Origin: Mixophyes australis
Taxonomy: Eukaryota; Chordata; Amphibia; Anura; Limnodynastidae
Assembly: GCA_036250195.1 (NCBI GenBank)
Contig: JAVHZZ010000002.1
Location: 65,416,205 to 65,480,204 of the forward strand
Direction of reading: 5' to 3'
DNA length: 64,000 nt
Of this stretch, positions 58,844 through 64,000 are shown one piece after another (positions within the stretch are counted from its first letter, which is position 1; the number at the start of each line of letters is the position of its first letter). Below the pieces are notes generated by a model. It made no database searches and had not been told where the DNA came from. It worked only from the letters and a program-made list of their open reading frames with translations. The position numbers were made by a program, and so were the translations under genes.

Positions 58844-60817
58844 GAGTATATCCGCACCCCACATTAAATTCAAGCATAAAGTATGAAACCAGATAACTGC
58901 TAGTACAAAATCCTTTATAATGAAAAAGGACATCAAAATGCCCATACATTTAAAACAAGTGATAAGTGCTTATCTGCGATCCAGCAGTAAAGATGTCCAT
59001 ATAGGGCAGCCGGGAGCGTCTGCAAATATAATAAGTAATTATTAGCCTCCTGTGGATAATTTGTGCACAAGTGCTTCTGATCCCTCATTGGTCCATATCA
59101 GTGTTTAAGGCAGGGAGGCTAATCCCTCCCTGTTGAATTACTGATATAGACCAATAAGGTTATAGCGGTGCGTTCCACACTAGTTGACCTGCTCTCCCTG
59201 TCCTGTGGATACTCTGTCTGTTTGCTGATTGATTCTCGTTGTGACCCATGGCTTGTTTCTGGATCCTGCTTATACCCTGATTGTCCTGACCTTTGGCTTT
59301 GTTATTTCGATATCCCTCGATATCGCTGCCAGCCTTGACCCTTTGGCCTGTCCCTAACTTACCTGTCTGCTATGGACCCCTGACTCTGGACTGCTCTTAA
59401 CCATCCGCTTCTGGCTTGGCTACCGCCTCCTCTCTACCTGCTGCGGTATTGTATATAAGCTTTCCCTTTGCTAAGAATTAAGACCTGTGGGCATCCAAGT
59501 AACAAGCTCTACATGAAAGGCAGCTGCTATAGGCGAAGACCTCTGTCACCTGTTCTGGAAGCTCATGTCACTGGCTGTTATCCATAACAGTTTGACTAAG
59601 CTGAATAGACAGAAACTCCAGTGAATTGCTGACCACATGTTTAAGTGAACAGATGGTTCATAGTACAGTTATTAGTGTTCTTATTACATTTGCAGTCACA
59701 AACCCTTGAAATATCTTTTTTTTTTTTAGAAATATGCTGATTCTTTATATATGCTAAATTAGTTTTTTTTTTATTGAGAACTAACGTATCACGTATTTTA
59801 CATAGTATACCATTTAATGTGGCTTTCTGTATTTTGTATAAGGTTCAATATTATTGGAATTGTACAAAAACAGATGCACTTGCTATTTTCAGATAAAGGC
59901 AGATGTAAAGTCAAGGCCATCTTTAGAATTCACTATAAGCCTTTATTATACTCCATATGTCTTGCTATTATTGTCTGGGAAGTAAAATGTATGCCAGAAA
60001 AAAAAATATATATTTATGATGTTAAGTCTCTATGTTGGAGGTGGTAAAGAAGGCCCAGGTGTTCTAACATGCAGCTCCATGAATATGAAGGAAAGGAGAC
60101 TGTGCCCAAGCTGGTGACTCCAACTGATTATGCCATAGGCACTCTGCTCAGGCTAAATAGGTCTATTTCCCCCAAACCAATAGGCCATGTCCCCCTCGCA
60201 TATTACATTAACCCCCTTCCCCCATCCGGAGCTGCACGCTATGTTGTAGGCCGACTCGTATGTCAACCTCCTTGTTGACTGCAGATGTGGAGCAGTGCCT
60301 ATATCATGAAGTTCATGCCAAAAAGAGAAGGTGGGCACACGAAGAGAGGAGGGAAATAGAGGAACGAATCAGGGTGATTCGGGGCCACATACAATAAAAT
60401 AGATGATCCTAGGGTAGGGTCCAGCCCCAAAAAGTTTGGGTCACTCGGTTCATGGACCTGAGTTTAAAAATTAGGACCACCAGCCTACTGGAAAACTCCA
60501 ATGAGGTATATAGACAATTCAGCCTTGCAGCCAGCTCAGTTGAGAGCATGATGTCACAATAACTGTAATGTTGCTATTGTGATGAGACTGGGTACAGTGC
60601 ATTACCCTCCCCTGTCCTTTTACTGATGACATGTGCCCCACCCCTGTACGAATAAAAGGCTCAGCAGAGACCCCACCCTGAGCTATCGCTGAATGACTAG
60701 TGGAAGACATGGAAGGTAAGGGCCATACGGTAATGACAGTTTTAGTGCATGAACTACAAGTTTACAATGCAGGCTTCTGATTGTCTCTGGGTTTATAATA
60801 TGAAATGACATTTACTA
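58844..60817. other. No gene recognised
   Basis: Holds a CT-rich dispersed-repeat block at about 59170-59560 (gacctttggctttg, cctgactctggactg), otherwise AT-rich unassigned sequence. Confidence 0.45.
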
Positions 60818-60997
60818 GTTTAAACTAGAGATGGGCGGGTCCGGTTCTCCGAGAACCGAACCCACCCGAACTTTGGGTATCCGAGTACCGAGCTGAGCAG
60901 CTCGGTACTCTCCCGCCCATTCCGAATCCAAATCGAGGCCGAACGTCATTGTGACGTCGTCGGATCTCGGGGCTTGGTTCTCGCGATACTTCAACTT

Positions 60998-61005
60998 TAT
61001 AAATA
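60998..61005 (+). promoter_or_regulatory. TATA-like box of the hAT element
   Basis: TATAAATA in actttataaatacacgcc, preceded by a CpG-rich stretch with tgacgtcgtcg (CRE-like TGACGTC) and placed upstream of the array and ORF. Transcription would start near 61030. Consensus match only. Confidence 0.45.
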
Positions 61006-61173
61006 CACGCCTCCACAGCAATCCATCGCCATTTGACAGAGGGAGAGAGCAGGGTGTAGTCATAGGCTAATTAGAGCAGGGACAGAGAATACAATATTGT
61101 TCTTGCAATTGCTCTAACCAAAATCGCTAGTGCAGAGAGGAGGATAGAGGTTTATTATTTTTTCTTCATATTT

Positions 61174-61899
61174 GGCACTCCCCAGCGCTTTTGGGGTGTC
61201 CCCCATAATTGTGCATAAATATTTCTGGCTGTCAAAAGTCATATCTGTCAGCAGTATCTACTAAATAATTTTTAGCACTCCTCAGTGCTTTTGGGGTGTC
61301 CTCCCTAATTGTGCATTAATATTTCTGGCTGTCAAAAGTCATATCTGTCAGCAGTATCTACTAAATAATTTGTAGCACTCCTCAGTGCTTTTGGGGTGTC
61401 CTCCCTAATTGTGCATTAATATTTCTGGCTGTCAAAAGTCATTTCTGTCAGCAGTATCTACTAAATAATTTTTAGCACTCCTCAGTGCTTTTGGGTGTCC
61501 TCCCTAATTGTGCATTAATATTTCTGGCTGTCAAAAGTCATATCTGTCAGCAGTATCTACTAAATAATTTGTAGCACTCCTCAGTGCTTTTGGGGTGTCC
61601 TCCCTAATTGTGCATTAATATTTCTGGCTGTCAAAAGTCATTTCTGTCAGCAGTATCTACTAAATAATTTTTAGCACTCCTCAGTGCTTTTGGGGTGTCC
61701 TCCCTAATTGTGCATTAATATTTCTGGCTGTCAAAAGTCATATCTGTCAGCAGTATCTACTAAATAATTTTTAGCACTCCTCAGTGCTTTTGGGGTGTCC
61801 TCCCTAATTGTGCATTAATATTTCTGGCTGTCAAAAGTCATATCTGTCAGCAGTATCTACTAAATAATTTTTAGCACTCCCCAGTGGTTTGCGCTCAGA
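61174..61899. repeat. 100-bp tandem array upstream of the hAT ORF
   Basis: Seven full units (starts 61174, 61274, 61374, 61474, 61573, 61673, 61773) and a truncated eighth at 61873. Units starting 61374 and 61573 share two variants (tgtagcactc and catttctgtc) absent from the others, so the array grew partly as 200-bp dimers. Confidence 0.95.
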
Positions 61900-62559
61900 A
61901 TGGATTCAAAGCAGTCCACATATGATCTGAATGAGCAACCAGGTTCTGTCACCAGTCCTGATGTTAGTGTTCCCAGTACGTCATCTGGCCAAGGCGATGT
62001 CAAACAACAGAGTGTTTTCAAATTAGTGCAAAAAACAAAAACCCCAAAAAAATTTACTGTATTGAAGCGAAAAAGAAGTGTAACTGAGCAAAAGTTAAGT
62101 GACGATAAAAAAAAAATTGCAAGCATGCCATTCTACACACGCAGTGGCAAAGAGAGAATGAGGCCTTCACCTTTGGCTATTAGTGGCAGATCCCAAAAAG
62201 TTACCCAGCCTACAATTGGTGCACAACTACTGTTACGCGTCAAAGCCGAGCTGCAAGATAACAGTGAGGCATTACAGGAGAATATTTGCTCTGATTCACA
62301 AATGACAACAATCCCTGTGGAGAGTCCATCCAACAGTGGGATGTCTAATCGTGAGCATTCTGCTGATGTGTGCCTTAACAGCCCGAGTGTAGCCGGTGAT
62401 ACCCAAATTGAGGATGCCACTTTGGAATTAGAAGAGGATGAGGGGGAGATTTGTGTAGGCGACGAGGGCGCTAATGATGATGTTGATGATTATGATGCAG
62501 ACAGATACCAAATTGCCTTTCTCAATTTCTATTTATATTCTAGATTATATAACGGCTGA
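61900..62559 (+). CDS. hAT-element-encoded protein of unknown function, 219 aa
   Basis: I do not recognise this protein. It opens with ATG in a cagaATGg context a few bases after the truncated eighth repeat unit and is uninterrupted for 219 codons. The N-terminal half is Ser/Thr/Gln-rich; residues about 45-72 are strongly basic (KTKTPKKFTVLKRKRS, DDKKK), a possible nuclear-localisation or DNA-contact patch; residues about 170-200 are acidic (LELEEDEGE, DDVDDYDAD). No cysteine/histidine finger, no RNase H-like catalytic block and no membrane segment are visible. The last about 20 codons lie inside the first unit of the 3' array, suggesting the original C-terminus was lost. It could be a first exon of a hAT transposase, an accessory protein of the element, or a chance survivor. 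Confidence 0.5.
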   Translation: MDSKQSTYDLNEQPGSVTSPDVSVPSTSSGQGDVKQQSVFKLVQKTKTPKKFTVLKRKRSVTEQKLSDDKKKIASMPFYTRSGKERMRPSPLAISGRSQKVTQPTIGAQLLLRVKAELQDNSEALQENICSDSQMTTIPVESPSNSGMSNREHSADVCLNSPSVAGDTQIEDATLELEEDEGEICVGDEGANDDVDDYDADRYQIAFLNFYLYSRLYNG

Positions 62560-62945
62560 ATAGTTTTCTATTTTACTCCTAGTGGAGAGAGGATCTGATG
62601 CAGACAGATACCAAACTGCCTTTGTCCATTTCAATTTATATTGTACAGTATATAACGGCTGAATTTATTAGTATTTTATACAAGTGGAGGGGGGCCCAGA
62701 GAGACAGAAACCAAACTGGCTTTCTCCATGTCAATTAATATTGTACAGTCTATAACGGCTGGATTTTTTGGTATTTTATACAAGTGGAGGGGGGCCTAGA
62801 GAGACAGAAACCAAACTGGCTTTCTCCATGTCAATTAATATTGTACAGTCTATAATGGCTGAATTTTTTGTTTTTTTAAAAAAGTGGAGGGGGCCTATAG
62901 AGACAGAAAGCAAACTGTCTTTTTCCATTTCTTTACATATTTAAC
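62494..62945. repeat. 103-bp tandem array downstream of the hAT ORF
   Basis: About four and a half units of gatgcagacagataccaaact…ttatattgtacagtatataacggctgaattt, starting 62494, 62597 and about 62700, 62803 and 62897, increasingly diverged. Confidence 0.9.
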
Positions 62946-63169
62946 TATAAGTGTAGGGTGTAATATAGATTCAAAGACGATGGCTGCATTGCCAATATGC
63001 ATAGATGGAGAGGAAGACAATCTGTTTTGTGTGTAGAATAAATGAAGGCCTACCAACGAAGAATTAAACAGTTTTTTTGGATGATTTATTACCTCAACAA
63101 TTAGATTACTTATCTCTAAAACAGTTGGAGCACTAAATTGGGTTATTTTAGGCACAAAAACATGTATTT

Positions 63170-63310
63170 TCCAACAAAATAGCAAAACAAAACCAAACAA
63201 AACCAAAACCAAAACCAAAACACGCAATGGCGGTTTTGCAAAACCAAACCAAAACCAAAACACGACGGTAATCCAGATCCAAAACCGAATCCAAAACCAA
63301 AACACGGGGG
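63170..63310. repeat. AACCAAAA subterminal repeats of the hAT element
   Basis: Repeated accaaaaccaaaacac motifs next to the right terminus; probable transposase-binding region by analogy with other hAT elements. Confidence 0.7.
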
Positions 63311-63539
63311 TCAGTGACCATCTCTAGTTTAAACCCTTTGTGATTTTTGAAGAGTTTTTTAATGAACCTGACAAGTTTTTCAAAACTTTGTCCTTAAAGG
63401 TCATTCATGCAAATGTGAAAAACCACTCATGTTATGTCACTCCTTTCTCCACAATGCACATTCACAGTTCTACCAAATGCACTATCACTCACATTCATAT
63501 CTTTTGGAGTACATGTTATGTGGAATTACTGTGATCTAT

Positions 63540-64000
63540 TGTCCCCCAATAATTTTTTTAATATTTTTCTGCCGAGCTCCCTCATTTCTTATTCCCTGAC
63601 ATCCCCACCATCATCAACATTCCCATTGATAATCTATATTCTACTTGTGCCTCTGTGTCTCTGACTACCTTGGCCTCTGTCAGTGGACTGAATCCTCTAC
63701 TTATTGTGATGGTCACTACCTTGATCTTGAATTCTCTAGACAATGCCCAGTTTCTTTTTTCCTTAACACCCCTTTTCCCCTCTTGGATCATCACCTTATC
63801 ACCTTCAAGCTCTCCTCCAGTACTTTAACCTTACTGCTGTTTACTCTACCAAGCCTCCTCATAATCTTAATTTTATTAAATGTCAGCAGCTTCCTACTTC
63901 TCTGTAACAACATCACTCCCCAATTTCTACTCTCCTGATATGACAGAACCTCATCTTCACCAAACCCTAGCAACAGCCCTTGATCAAGTAGCTCCAGCGA
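63540..64000 (+). pseudogene. Possible LINE fragment running off the right edge
   Basis: Translation gives LDHHLITFKLSSS at about 63785 (resembling the SDHxLIxF motif ending APE-type endonucleases) and HQTLATALDQVAP at the very end (resembling the L-D-x-x-AP block that precedes the RT of L2/Rex-type LINEs). Frames are broken. Family is tentative. Confidence 0.45.

Larger units (their letters stand above)
60826..63326 (+). mobile_element. 2.5-kb hAT element carrying its own ORF and two tandem arrays
   Basis: Ends TAGAGATGGGCGGG and inverted TCAGTGACCATCTCTA, with the perfect 8-bp duplication gtttaaac (60818-60825 and 63327-63334). TAGxGATG-type ends and 8-bp duplications fit hAT. The left subterminal region is CG-rich (gagaaccgaacccacccgaac); the right has about a dozen AACCAAAA motifs, typical of transposase-binding subterminal repeats. 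Inside, in order: TATA-like box (60998), 100-bp array, ORF (61900-62559), 103-bp array. No transposase catalytic block or BED finger was recognised, so it is probably an internally deleted derivative. Confidence 0.88.

Noticed and set aside
36400..64000. Exons of ASIC1, expected upstream of SMARCD1 by human synteny
   Set aside because: No translation in either strand showed recognisable ASIC motifs; the gene, if present, lies beyond the right edge.

Overview
The window is a piece of a vertebrate nuclear genome, almost certainly from an anuran amphibian. The evidence is intron-rich vertebrate genes with canonical splice sites, dense short palindromic MITEs of the hAT and PIF/Harbinger types, a tRNA-headed SINE with the cgctatataaat tail, and DIRS, CR1, Penelope-like and Tc1 remnants. 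The species cannot be fixed from the sequence alone.

Two protein-coding genes are supported, both on the minus strand and in tandem. SMARCD1 (BAF60A, a BAF/SWI-SNF chromatin-remodelling subunit) is complete: 13 coding exons from the ATG at 36240 to the stop at 25780, joining without a frame break into 508 codons. GPD1 (cytosolic NAD-dependent glycerol-3-phosphate dehydrogenase) starts at 18957. Its coding exons 1-5 are present (203 residues, the N-terminal NAD-binding half plus the start of the catalytic half) and the rest lies beyond the left edge. SMARCD1 followed by GPD1 on one strand is also the human 12q13 order, so this is conserved synteny.

Layout: 1-18957, GPD1 exons 5 to 1 with large repeat-filled introns (foldback in intron 4, 54-bp minisatellite beside exon 3, Penelope-like remnant in intron 1). 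18958-24630, intergenic (Harbinger MITEs, Tc1 remnant). 24630-36240, SMARCD1 with a 1.1-kb 3' UTR and a GC-rich promoter. 36400-64000, no host exon recognised: a repeat-dominated stretch with hAT elements, a PIF/Harbinger transposase relic, a DIRS retroelement nested inside a MITE inside a CR1 LINE, and at 60826-63326 a 2.5-kb hAT element with a perfect 8-bp target-site duplication, two internal tandem arrays and a 219-codon reading frame of unknown function.

The most interesting parts are the four-layer nest at 45180-51610, whose insertion order can be read from target-site duplications and from an uninterrupted copy of the middle layer at 52220, and the ORF-bearing hAT element near the right edge. 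No CRISPR array, rRNA gene, functional tRNA gene or bacterial-type operon is present. All calls come from reading the sequence and conceptual translation; no database search was run.
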